Shown here: positions 20,301 to 29,284 of the stretch, piece by piece
Position numbering within the stretch: the first letter of the stretch is position 1
How the letters are laid out: every line of letters starts with the position of its first letter
NCBI GenBank assembly: GCA_039105265.1
Contig: JAPFFF010000003.1
Location: forward strand, 2,914,001 to 2,978,000
Length of the DNA stretch: 64,000 bases
Origin: Tritrichomonas musculus
Taxonomy: Eukaryota > Parabasalia > Tritrichomonadida > Tritrichomonadidae
Reading direction: 5' to 3'
Notes under the pieces: generated by a model
What the model saw: the letters and a program-made list of their open reading frames with translations, nothing else
The model's database searches: none
What the model was told of the DNA's origin: nothing
Program-made: the position numbers and the translations under genes

Positions 20301-21852
20301 GATTTTCTCCTTCTGATGAATCTGCTGGTGGATTTTCTCCTTCTGATGAGTCGGCTGGTGGATTCTCTCCTTCTGATGAATCTGCTGGTGGGTTTTCTCC
20401 TTCTGATGAATCTGCTGGTGGATTCTCTCCTTCTGATGAATCTGCTGGTGGATTCTCTCCTTCTGATGAGTCGGCTGGTGGGTTTTCTCCTTCAGAGGAA
20501 TCTGCTGGTGGATTCTCTCCTTCTGATGAGTCGGCTGGTGGGTTTTCTCCTTCAGAGGAATCTGCTGGTGGATTCTCTCCTTCTGATGAGTCGGCTGGTG
20601 GATTCTCTCCTTCTGATGAGTCGGCTGGTGGATTCTCTCCTTCTGATGAATCTGCTGGTGGATTCTCTCCTTCAGAGGAATCTGCTGGTGGATTCTCTCC
20701 TTCTGATGAGTCGGCTGGTGGATTCTCTCCTTCTGATGAGTCGGCTGGTGGATTCTCTCCTTCTGATGAGTCGGCTGGTGGATTCTCTCCTTCAGAGGAA
20801 TCTGCTGGTGGATTCTCTCCTTCTGATGAGTCGGCTGGTGGATTCTCTCCTTCAGAGGAATCTGCTGGTGGATTCTCTCCTTCTGATGAGTCGGCTGGTG
20901 GATTCTCTCCTTCTGATGAGTCGGCTGGCGGATTCTCTCCTTCTGATGAGTCGGCTGGTGGATTCTCTCCTTCTGATGAGTCGGCTGGTGGATTCTCTCC
21001 TTCTGATGAGTCGGCTGGTGGATTCTCTCCTTCTGATGAGTCGGCTGGTGGATTCTCTCCTTCAGAGGAATCTGCTGGTGGATTTTCTCCTTCTGATGAG
21101 TCGGCTGGTGGATTCTCTCCTTCAGAGGAATCTGCTGGTGGATTTTCTCCTTCTGATGAGTCGGCTGGTGGATTCTCTCCTTCAGAGGAATCTGCTGGTG
21201 GGTTTTCTCCTTCTGATGAGTCTGCTGGTGGGTTTTCTCCTTCAGAGGAATCTGCTGGTGGGTTTTCTCCTTCAGAGGAATCTGCTGGTGGGTTTTCTCC
21301 TTCAGAGGAATCTGCTGGTGGGTTTTCTCCTTCTGATGAGTCTGCTGGTGGATTTTCTCCTTCTGATGAGTCTGCTGGTGGATTTTCTCCTTCTGATGAG
21401 TCTGCTGGTGGATTTTCTCCTTCTGATGAATCTGCTGGTGGATTTCCTCCTTCTGATGAATCTGCTGGTGGATTTCCTCCTTCTGATGAGTCTGCTGGTG
21501 GATTTCCTCCTTCTGATGAGTCTGCTGGTGGATTCTCTCCTTCTGAAGATACATCAGGCCCTGGTGGAATTACACCGCCATCTGATGATAATTCAGGAAG
21601 AAGCTCACTGCTTTCGGCTTCCTCTGAAGTTATTTCATATTCCCATTTATAGGTTATACCTGATGTCGCACTATCAGCTTCATTAGGTTGCAATTTGGCT
21701 GTGATTGTTTCGCCAATCTTCAATGTTCCTTCAATTGAAACATTTGTAATTTGAATAGGATCTTCTTTTATCAATTGATGGTTCAAGTTGGCCTTATTTT
21801 CGAATTTATTATCTAATAAGAATGTTGCCAAATAAAAGAAAAATATAAACAT
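17386..21852 (-). CDS. Large type-I surface protein: split Ig-like domain, 10-residue tandem repeats, Cys-rich and beta-helix regions
   Basis: 1488 residues. It begins with a short hydrophobic signal-like stretch (MFIFFFYLATFLL), then the first half of a bacterial-type Ig-like domain (VSIEGTLKIGETITAKLQ ... ITYKWEYE, about 37-72). About 55 copies of SSEGENPPAD follow (about 105-655), three of them reading GGNPP. The second half of the Ig-like domain comes next (CSSKTCTIPND ... VTVTGEGNFTGTVNVTT). Residues about 720-1110 carry many CxxC repeats as in EGF/furin-like or VSP-type proteins. Then come a beta-helix-like region, a membrane helix (AIAGIVIACIVVVAAIIALL, about 1450) and a short KKK tail. 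A probable adhesin-like cell-surface protein. TTTCACTTG before the ATG fits the initiator. Confidence 0.85.
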   Translation of the reverse strand: MFIFFFYLATFLLDNKFENKANLNHQLIKEDPIQITNVSIEGTLKIGETITAKLQPNEADSATSGITYKWEYEITSEEAESSELLPELSSDGGVIPPGPDVSSEGENPPADSSEGGNPPADSSEGGNPPADSSEGGNPPADSSEGENPPADSSEGENPPADSSEGENPPADSSEGENPPADSSEGENPPADSSEGENPPADSSEGENPPADSSEGENPPADSSEGENPPADSSEGENPPADSSEGENPPADSSEGENPPADSSEGENPPADSSEGENPPADSSEGENPPADSSEGENPPADSSEGENPPADSSEGENPPADSSEGENPPADSSEGENPPADSSEGENPPADSSEGENPPADSSEGENPPADSSEGENPPADSSEGENPPADSSEGENPPADSSEGENPPADSSEGENPPADSSEGENPPADSSEGENPPADSSEGENPPADSSEGENPPADSSEGENPPADSSEGENPPADSSEGENPPADSSEGENPPADSSEGENPPADSSEGENPPADSSEGENPPADSSEGENPPADSSEGENPPADSSEGENPPADSSEGENPPADSSEGENPPADSSEGENPPADSSEGENPPADSSEGENPPADSSEGENPPADSSEGENPPADSSEGENPPADSSEGENPPADSSEGDGAAHLLESVTYKPIPGCSSKTCTIPNDAPVGSRIRVTVTGEGNFTGTVNVTTDSVILAADPEVGSSSDEEKPGESSLPAEPTSDTPADACLSIAKCNKCDQKDPKLCAACDSGYALSTDKLSCTLIEDFCQKNIPNCRKCSETDPSKCDECKGDFVLSEEKTQCITRSNNCDEVVLYCTKCEIDRPTFCTNCFEGYGLKNGVCTLCGEGKFVNSQAECLPECSSIPHCEKCHQGTSRIVCDDCEDNYTLNEDSSACVSVRDLPSDFCKTDNDGCAECNKENPMWCTKCNTGYTPYNDKYCICNGYSINGRCYNETELKCDETVENCESCLNSNQCIYCKDNFDLMNGKCIPYECKIENCKQCYVADNQYYCDRCDEDNGYYASSDDKTCIKYEEVDCSVIAGCTKCSNIDNRCVKCNTELGFKEDVERDYDDHIDMCVCNSSLELVDGLCLPLILPMTPEPGAPRIEIEPDMYTHPSENPNEIQITGSTKNATAIYSMDVDKTLESIAVSDNITNILFKIEGTDKPLTINPLSETTEVILDFTDDSKIVIPPKSDNIEIKGTGKINIEPIKKEGSDAPSKEITINKVSPKPNGNMEFESDVDNLIIKEIQTFGTSTIKGDSRQGKTTTCQDLLLEGGSDFSTYDIVLQKVKIGLKSILNLNTDTTKFDEGSKLWIYYNRTIPERRFPIKINNAFPDFDKVRISVHNIASGDYLPVEQADEQLLIAQFNNENAGQDKLWEECEKLRPKFEDGNNFENAQCLNITEKEVNLVATKVDKPSKSKDKKLSGGAIAGIVIACIVVVAAIIALLVYFLVIKKKNQSTTSTQGDSSIAI
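19891..21540. repeat. 30-bp in-frame minisatellite, about 55 copies
   Basis: The 30-bp unit encodes SSEGENPPAD on the minus strand with no length change across 1.65 kb. There are three main synonymous variants (TCTGATGAATCTGCT, TCTGATGAGTCGGCT, TCAGAGGAATCTGCT) interspersed in a mosaic, plus third-position changes in the GGATTYTCT part. Three copies nearest the N-terminus read GGATTTCCT, changing E to G. The almost exclusively silent variation shows protein-level constraint. Copy number in an assembly may be compressed. Confidence 0.95.
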
Positions 21853-21914
21853 TTTTACAAAATTTCAAGTGAAATGTTAATTTGTTTACCTAAATCCTGT
21901 AACAAATTCCTATA

Positions 21915-22640
21915 TGAAATATTTTAATAAATAAATATTTTAATAAATAAATATTTTAATAAATAAATAATTTAATAAATAAATATTTTGATGAATAAAT
22001 ATTTTAATAAATAGATATTTTAATGAATAGATATTTTAATGAATAGATATTTTAATAAATAGATATTTTGATGAATAGATATTTTAATAAATAAATATTT
22101 TAATAAATAAATATTTTAATAAATAAATATTTTAATAAATAAATATTTTAATAAATAAATATTTTAATAAATAAATATTTTAATAAATAAATATTTTAAT
22201 AAATAAATATTTTAATAAATAAATATTTTAATAAATAAATATTTTAATAAATAAATATTTTAATAAATAAATATTTTAATAAATAAATATTTTAATAAAT
22301 AAATGTTTTAATAAATAAATATTTTAACAAATAAATATTTTGATGAATAAATATTTTAATAAATAGATATTTTAATGAATAGATATTTTAATAAATAGAT
22401 ATTTTGATGAATAGATATTTTAATAAATAGATGTTTTAATAAATAAATATTTTAATAAATAAATATTTTAATAAATAAATATTTTAATAAATAAATATTT
22501 CAATAAATAAATATTTTAATAAATAAATATTTTAATAAATAAATATTTTAATAAATAAATATTTCAATAAATAAATATTTTAATAAATAAATATTTTAAT
22601 AAATAAATATTTTAATAAATAAATATTTTAATAAATAAAT
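21915..22640. repeat. 16-bp AT satellite, left array (about 45 copies)
   Basis: Tandem copies of AAATAAATATTTTAAT. A variant block with GATGAATAAAT and AATAGAT units at about 21985-22085 recurs at about 22337-22440, so the array has higher-order structure of roughly 22 units. It lies 5' of the surface-protein gene and stops abruptly at the inverted end at 22641. Confidence 0.95.
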
Positions 22641-24822
22641 ACCCATATTTATAAACGTCCATATAAAAATCGCAGAAGAGAACTCTGACACGATTTTGAA
22701 GTTACAAAAAAGCTTTCATATTTTACATTTTACAACAAATAAGTATAATAATAATATGTTATAAAATATATATAGTCTTCCCAAAAAAATTTGATAGAGA
22801 TTTTAAATGAACTTGTCTGTTTAAACTTTGAAAAAATAATATAAATAATATTCTCAATTTTGAACAATTTATATATCAGGAATAATGAAGTATCAATTTA
22901 TAATTCCAAATAATTATGAATTTTTTGCAGTATATATTATAAATATATTTTATAAACTCATGATCACAAGAAAAAAATAAGATAAACAAATTTGAAAAAA
23001 TTCAGAAAATAAAAAATATTGAATAAAAAAAAATTACTCTGAAAAAAAAATCAAAAATATATAAGGCAGATAGCATTAAGAACGTATGAAATATAGCCCA
23101 TAACATAAATTTTCAAGGATTTTATCTTATATGCTGTTATTCTAATAAGTATTTATAATTCTAGAAAGGCTACAAACATTAAATCGTACTTTATGGCAAC
23201 TATGAAGAAGCATTTTAAAAAAATTTGGCTTATTTTAAAAGGTCAATTTAAGGCCAATTTAAGGTCAAATTTTATTAAGATATCTCCTTTTAGCTGCCAT
23301 AAAGTTTTGATAGAAACCGTAACTTTTTAAAAAAAGAAAAACAACTTTTTCTTGGAATAAAAGTGTACTAAACCCTTTTTGAATTTGTTTCCTATCAAAA
23401 CTTATTGGGGTGACTATATTAAATATATTGAATTTTATATTTTATAAATATCAATTGTTTTTTAGAGATAAAAATAGATTTATGTTTAATTCAATTATTC
23501 ACTTGAATTTAAATGCTCACAATTTTTTCTGAATTAAAAATATATCGTCGTAAAATTTATTCAAATTGGTGACTCTTCTTTTTTCTCCTCTCAATTTTAT
23601 AAAATTTTGTGTGATGGTTACATTTTTTGTCCGTTTATTTTTTGTTGGAGTGCAAAAAGTCATATTTCCTCTTTATCAATCTCAAAACATAATTTATCAT
23701 CATCTTAGTTATTAATAGATGAAGCTATATTCTTATTTTTATCCAAAAATTTGAATTTTGGAATATCAAATTTGTAAATATCTTTTGATGTTCACAAGAT
23801 ACAACCATACTTACTCTGCCAAAAATTACTTTCATTCCTCACTCTATAAGAATATCACGGTAAAAAACGAATTTGAAAATGAGTTCACAAAAAGTTTCAC
23901 TTTTTCAAGTAATATTTGCATTTTTTTAAGGCAAAACTTTAATATATTTTGTTTATATTGGAATATCTAGAATTGTCATCAGATGCTCTATATGATGCAA
24001 TTATCAAATCGAAAATTTATTTTTGATCAGTTATTTATCAAACCAAATTTCTTATTTTTGGAAAATAAATATGTAGTTATCTTTAAAATATATAAATATT
24101 GCTTTTTTATATATTTTTTTGTTTTAGAAAAGCTTTCTAAGGCTTATTTTGAACAATTCATTTTGAGAAGAAAAAAAAATAGACCAAAAAAACATTGAAA
24201 AAGTTAGCCGATTTTTAGAAAATTAAAACTTAAAAAAGCAAGAAAAAAGAAAAATTATACAATAAAGCATTATCAAATATAAATTTTTATTAAATGTTTA
24301 TTATATATTCAACTAAAAAGAGAGATATTTAAGATAAATCTCAAAAAAATGAAATATGTATGCCAAAAAGAACTTCAAATTCAGCATTATATGCTTAGAT
24401 AGTGATCGTAAACCTAATAACTTTTCAATTTTTGTATATTCCGTCGTAATCGGTAGGATTTGGTTTCGCTGATCTGTCTATATCTCGATTTTTTGGGCTT
24501 TGATGAATCGTCTATCGATATTCCGATTGCTTTTTTGATGATTTTTTGTTGATTTATGTATAAATCTGGCTGAAATAAGGAGACTGTAAATTAAGGAATC
24601 TATTCAACCAAATAAAAAGTGCCAATTATTTGATAGTAAATCAATAGAAAATCATTATAACAATAGGGAAATTAATTCAAAAAGTTGTTTTATTGAAAAA
24701 ATGAGATATTTCAAAGATTTAAATTCTTTTTTGAATTGCTTAATTAAAAGTGGATTTTTTCTGAAAAATTAAGTGATAGAGGTCTTTTCTTCCATTTTAG
24801 ACGGACGTTTATAAATATGGGT
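22641..24822. mobile_element. 2.2-kb element with 20-bp perfect inverted ends inserted in the AT satellite
   Basis: ACCCATATTTATAAACGTCC at 22641-22660 is matched exactly by its reverse complement at 24803-24822, with imperfect inverted similarity a few bases further in. Outside both ends lies the same 16-bp satellite in the same orientation, as expected for one array split by an insertion. No target duplication can be defined because the flanks are repetitive. The interior has no recognisable gene (the 70-codon frames at 23758-23970 and 23983-24198 are I/F/Y/K/N-rich chance frames), so it is a non-autonomous DNA element of unknown superfamily. Confidence 0.7.
23188..23305. repeat. 118-bp inverted-repeat unit inside the 2.2-kb element
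   Basis: ACTTTATGGCAACTA (23188-23202) faces TAGCTGCCATAAAGT (23291-23305), 14 of 15 complementary. Between them lies a short direct repeat AAGGYCAATTT, about three copies at 23240-23275. It may be a nested miniature element or a structured end. Confidence 0.6.
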
Positions 24823-25170
24823 GTTTTTATAAATTAATATTTTAATAAATAAATATTTCAATAAATAAATATTTTAATAAATAAATATTTTAATAAATAA
24901 ATATTTTAACAAATAAATATTTTAATAAATAAATATTTTAATAAATAAATATTTTAATAAATAAATATTTTAATAAATAAATATTTTAATAAATAAATAT
25001 TTTAATAAATAAATATTTTAATAAATAAATATTTTAATAAATAAATATTTTAATAAATAAATATTTCAATAAATAAATATTTTAATAAATAAATATTTTA
25101 ATAAATAAATATTTCAATAAATAAATATTTCAATAAATAAATATTTTAATAAATAAATATTTTAACAAAA
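24823..25170. repeat. 16-bp AT satellite, right array (about 20 copies)
   Basis: The same AAATAAATATTTTAAT unit and orientation as at 21915-22640, with occasional ATTTCAAT and ATTTTAAC variants, fading out at about 25190. Read together with the left array it is the other half of a single satellite split by the element at 22641-24822. Confidence 0.93.
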
Positions 25171-25190
25171 AATAAATATTTTAAATAAAA

Positions 25191-26429
25191 AAAGATATTT
25201 CAATAAATGATTATTATTTAGATTTTCGAAATTTCGATTTCTTTGAAAATAATGTAAGCAAATACTTGAGCCAAATTCCCCCTCCAAACTTATTTATTGT
25301 AGTAGTTGTTAATTTAATGTTCATTGCCTGTTCAATTTGGACTTTTAAGTCCTATTGTATATAGATCATCAAGTGTTTTACGATTTTAAAAAGACGACAC
25401 TTCAAGAGTTTGTTTTGATAGACATCCAATTTTTGCTTGTTGCCGAGTTGAACCAGTGGTATCCAAAGATGGCTGAAGTAATTATTCTAATGCGCATTTC
25501 ATCATTTTCGAAATTTCATCTCAATAATGACCACCTTTAAGGAATTCTGCGATTTGTTAATTGCGTGTGAGCCCTGAATTGCATATTTGTTGAGTATTGT
25601 CTAGTAAGAAATCACAAAAATAAATAAAAAATATTTTTTAACTTATTCATTGAAAAAGTTGTTTTTGATAAATTAACGTTAATTTGAAAACTAGGAAGTG
25701 TATTCAATAAAATGGAAGTGGATTCTGAGAAGCTTTCAAAAAAAAATAAATTTATTTCAAAATATGATAAAATCTTTTGAAATATCTCAATGTATTCAAT
25801 TTGCTTCCAATTTATTTCAATGTATTTTATCAAATGAACTCATTGTTTTTATTCATTGAGTTAACTGAAATATTTTCATTTCAATTTGAATATATGTGAC
25901 CAAATTTTATCACAAAGCAATGCTATTGATTATCATTTTATTAAAAACAATAGAACCATATTTGTGCAGAAGAAGAAAGAATTTTACCTATTCGCACAAA
26001 ATACAATATATTTACGCCTCGATATTATGTAGATGATGATATTAAAACAAAAAGCATAAGATAATTTGTAAATGTTTTTTACTTTCAAATAGTTCTTTAC
26101 TTTCAAAGAAGAAAAAAAGATTGCATATATGGCAAACTACAAGTATAATGAAGCGACCATTTACAATCACCAAGTAATTCGTAATATTTTTCTGGATTCC
26201 TATACAAATTAGTGTTTTTTTTTATATCTAATGGCTGATTTGTTAGTAAATTTATGCTTTTTTCATTAAACATGTTTTGCTTCTATATTTTGCATTTTAT
26301 CTTTTAATTTTTTGCAAAAAAAATCAAATTCTTAGATTCATAAAGGTGAATATCATCTATTTTTGCTTATTCCTTTTAATATTTCTTTTTATTTCCAAAA
26401 ATAGAATGCATCCCAAATCAAAATAATCA
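25191..26429. other. Spacer without recognisable gene
   Basis: The only longer frame, 61 codons at 25355-25540, has mixed composition but no recognisable motif and no initiator, so I do not call it. The stretch ends at the target duplication of the Mutator-like element. Confidence 0.55.
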
Positions 26430-26884
26430 GGAATATCGTTTTTTTCTGCCCCACTTTTTCAATAGATGCCTTATTTTGGATATATGAAAAAGGCACTATT
26501 TTCAATATTTACTTATGCATTATTATTTTACTCATGATAATATGAAAAATATATCAATTTCATATTTGGCTAAAATTTCTACCTTTTTTTTCGAGTCACC
26601 TTCCATCGTGAAAAAATTGAATGAGCTTAACCTGGATAATGACCTATGACGATCATGATTTTAACCATATATAATTCGTAAACATTTGGTTTTTGATTAT
26701 GATCAAATGCATTTTTTTTAAACCAATAATGCAAATTAATCAATTATTTAATATCTACATATTAATAATAAAATGTAGATTTTAATTCATTTAAAATGGA
26801 TATTATTTTATCTTTTTTTATTAAGATAAAATTATTTTATTTTACTATCCTTTGAAAAAGTGGAGCAGAAAAATACGATAACCC
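26430..26884. mobile_element. Mutator-like (MULE) MITE with 9-bp target-site duplication
   Basis: 455 bp. The 33-bp inverted ends at 26430-26462 and 26852-26884 match at 29 positions. They begin GG and share ATCGT, TTTTTCTGC and CCACTTTTTCAA. Both sides carry AAATAATCA (26421-26429 and 26885-26893). A 9-bp duplication with GG-starting ends points to the Mutator superfamily, which is known in trichomonads. There is no coding sequence. Confidence 0.85.
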
Positions 26885-26893
26885 AAATAATCA

Positions 26894-27392
26894 TTATAAA
26901 CTTCAGATATATGTATATTATTAAATTAGAAGCATAATTTTAACTGAGAAAATAATACAAAAAAAATATAAAAAATGAAACAATATTATTCTGGAACCAA
27001 GAAAATACTAAATTTGTCTCTGGCTATTTGAATACTTTACTCTCTCAATTTTACTACCTAAATATTTGATAGACTAACTTGTTTTCAAACTTACGTAAGT
27101 TATTTTTTTTATAGTGGAAATGCGTAACTCAAAAAGTTGCACCTAGAGAATTTTTAAATTTTTTAAGGGCGTACTTCCTAAAAGTGCTGTAAACTTTTCA
27201 GCATTGAATAAACTCATAGAATTCATCTTTCAATACTTCAAAATTATTAAAAAGTTTAGGTCAAAAATGATGATATTTGTCCTAGACAATCAAATAAGGA
27301 TCAACTAAAGTATAGTTAGTCTTTTCTGAAGAACATTCAAAAAGTGGAAATCATTCAGAAAAAATAATCTAAATAAAATAATTGAAAAAACA
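26894..27392. other. Spacer between two miniature elements
   Basis: No gene is seen. It contains CAAAAAGTTGCA at about 27125 and ATTCAAAAAGTG at 27335-27346. The second is followed by CAGAAAAAATAATC, resembling the inner end of the MULE MITE, so this may be a solo degraded terminus. Confidence 0.5.
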
Positions 27393-27535
27393 AATCTTTT
27401 TATATTTTTACATAATTTTTACCGAGACTACATACCGCCTAGCGGGCGTCGAGAGAGGCTGAGCGAAGCGAAGCCGAGTCGAGACCCCGCGGCTGGCGGT
27501 AAGAATCGGTAAAAATTTTGTAACATAAAAAGATT
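27393..27535. mobile_element. 143-bp foldback (palindromic) element with GC-rich core
   Basis: The left arm from AATCTTTTTATATTTTTACA through TTTTTACCGA and TACCGCC pairs with the right arm GGCGGTAAGAATCGGTAAAA ... CATAAAAAGATT, with small bulges, so almost the whole unit can fold into one hairpin. The central 80 bp are strongly GC-rich (GCGGGCGTCGAG, GAGCGAAGCGAAGCC) in surroundings that are extremely AT-rich. There is no coding frame and no clear target duplication. It lies directly beside the downstream end of the pogo-like pseudogene. Confidence 0.7.
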
Positions 27536-27557
27536 ATTGACATCTGAATCAACTGTA

Positions 27558-27690
27558 TCAATTGTCTATACATGATTGACCGTGTTATTATTATAAGCTA
27601 TGTCATTATCAATTGTCAATGTATGATTAACCGTGTCATTACTATAAGCTGTGTCATTATCAATTGCCAATATATGATTAAATGGGACGT
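27558..27690. repeat. 51-bp tandem repeat, about 2.6 copies
   Basis: Units starting TCAATTGTC at 27558 and 27609 and TCAATTGCC at 27660 each contain an ATGATTRACCGTGT-like box, an ATTATAAGCT-like box and GTCATTA. 51 bp is 17 codons. The repeat lies downstream of the transposase frame and may have been its low-complexity tail or the 3' untranslated part. Confidence 0.8.
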
Positions 27691-27967
27691 GTTATTAACT
27701 AGGATATTATTATAAGATGGAGCATTATTAACTGGAGCAACGTTATTATTTTGTCCATCATTCATTGGAGTGTTATATCTATTCTATTGATACATTCTTC
27801 TTCTTCAATGAACAATGAAGGTAAAGATGACAAGCAAATTCCATCCTCCAGTGATGATTTCTTAATATCAGAAAAGATACTGTTTAAATTAATTGTATAG
27901 TCATCTTCTGTTATTTGACGATTGTTTTCTATTTAAACCAATAATTTCTTAATAGCCTTTGCTGATC

Positions 27968-29284
27968 TTAATTAGTACAATCAACAGCATATTGAGCAGA
28001 TAAAGGGATTTCTCTATTGATAGGAAATATGCTAGTTGCTTTAAAGCCATTTTCAATATTTGAATAAGTACAACTTTTCTCCATAGTATTTAAAAATGCA
28101 AGAATCATTGATATTCTAAGGATACTTGCTGTTTGCTTTCTATCTTTGAAACTGTTTAATAGGTACTAGTCATATTTTTCATGAATAAAAAACTCTTTAA
28201 AAAATGATTTTAGTGGGGATGCCACCGCCACATAAAACACTTGAAGCAAGTGGCTGGTGTGGGGTGGTATCAATAAAAGTTCAATTCCAAATAAATATAG
28301 AATTAGTGCCGCCCTATAGTTATACCTGCTCGGATGCCCATCGACAATTAGCAGAATATTCTCATTTCTGATTTTTTCGGGTAATGTAAGCCGATAATGA
28401 CTTATTTGTGTTACAAGCAGCATGGTATAATAAATGAAAACATTTTTAGTCATCCATCCTGCAATGGTTGACGCAAAAAAAGCTTTGTTTGTAAATTCAT
28501 CCAGGCTTCTAAGAGTTTTCTTGCCTGGCAATATAATCAAAGGTGAGAATTTTTAACAAGAAGCACTGAAGGTTACACATACGGTAAAATGAGGTAATTT
28601 TATCGTTTCAGGGACGGGGGGAAGCTGCGCTTTCATAGCTAATACTTTTAGCCTTTTTCTTCCAGAGAGCATAGTATCATCCATATTGAGAATCAAAGCT
28701 GGATGTCTTTTGAATAGAAATCCTTGCAATTCAAAGTAAAAATATATTGCTGTAACATCACATGTCGTTCTTCTTAAGAGTTCAATTTGCTGGCTTGATA
28801 CGATTTTAATACTAGTATCAAGTATACAATACTTCAATTACATTTTTGATGGTTGGTCTATGTTAAAACACCATACACACAAATCTTTACTGTTCATTTC
28901 TGATAAAAAAGCAAATGCTCTTTTGCTTCGACGAGTCTTTAAATAATAAGCAATTGAAACTGCATATAAGGATGGGATGCAATTTTGATCATTAGCTGCA
29001 TTTTTAATTATAATAATAAAAATAAACTTATCAAACTCATTTTAATAATTTACTCCTTCTCCTGGCATTGAATAATCCCAATAATAAAGCATACTTGTAC
29101 GTAGTAAGCAGTGTGCAAGAGCTATCTTTCCACTGAGGCGATAATTCTGAATGAGTTCATCATATGTCATTTTGTAGTTTTTTCTTGCCATTGTAATTTG
29201 AACCTGGTTAATAGATAGGTAACCTTTTTCTAAAGCCGCATTAATATCATTAATTTCTGAAGATATGAGTTCTTTGTTTTGCAT
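27968..29284 (-). pseudogene. pogo/CENP-B-like DDE transposase, one frame with four stop codons
   Basis: A single reading frame of 439 codons can be followed from 29284 to the TAA at 27968. It has no frameshift but is interrupted by stops at 29042-29044, 28838-28840, 28553-28555 (all TAA) and 28166-28168 (TAG). In order it gives an N-terminal HTH segment, a second HTH-like segment (YYLKTRRSKRAFAFLSEM), ALILNMDDTML (first catalytic Asp), LPHFTVCVTFSAS, ILLIVDGHPSRYN (second Asp), LLLIPPHTSHLLQ, and a C-terminal SNIENGFKATSIFPINRE. The third acidic position, usually QPxDV, reads QVFYV, so the last catalytic acid is gone. This is the DDE_1 superfamily of pogo/Tigger transposases. Element ends were not found. 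Confidence 0.8.

Noticed and set aside
19830-21686. 618-codon plus-strand frame rich in SLLLMSRLVD and 562-codon alternative minus frame rich in HQKERIHQQ
   Set aside because: Both are forced open by the stop-free 30-bp repeat; only the frame joined to the Ig-like, Cys-rich and membrane regions makes a coherent protein.
23758-24198. Two 70-codon frames inside the 2.2-kb element, considered as a transposase
   Set aside because: No catalytic motif, I/F/Y/K/N-dominated composition and no similarity between the two.
21915-25170. Regular short repeats considered as a CRISPR array
   Set aside because: Units are contiguous 16-mers without spacers, and the genome is eukaryotic.
27421-27515. GC-rich island considered as a tRNA or rRNA fragment
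   Set aside because: No cloverleaf with TTCRA or A-box; the whole unit is one long hairpin continuous with AT-rich inverted arms.
27968-29284. Reassigned stop codons (alternative genetic code) to explain the four in-frame TAA/TAG
   Set aside because: All other genes in the window end normally at TAA/TGA/TAG, and the transposase has also lost a catalytic residue, so pseudogenisation is simpler.
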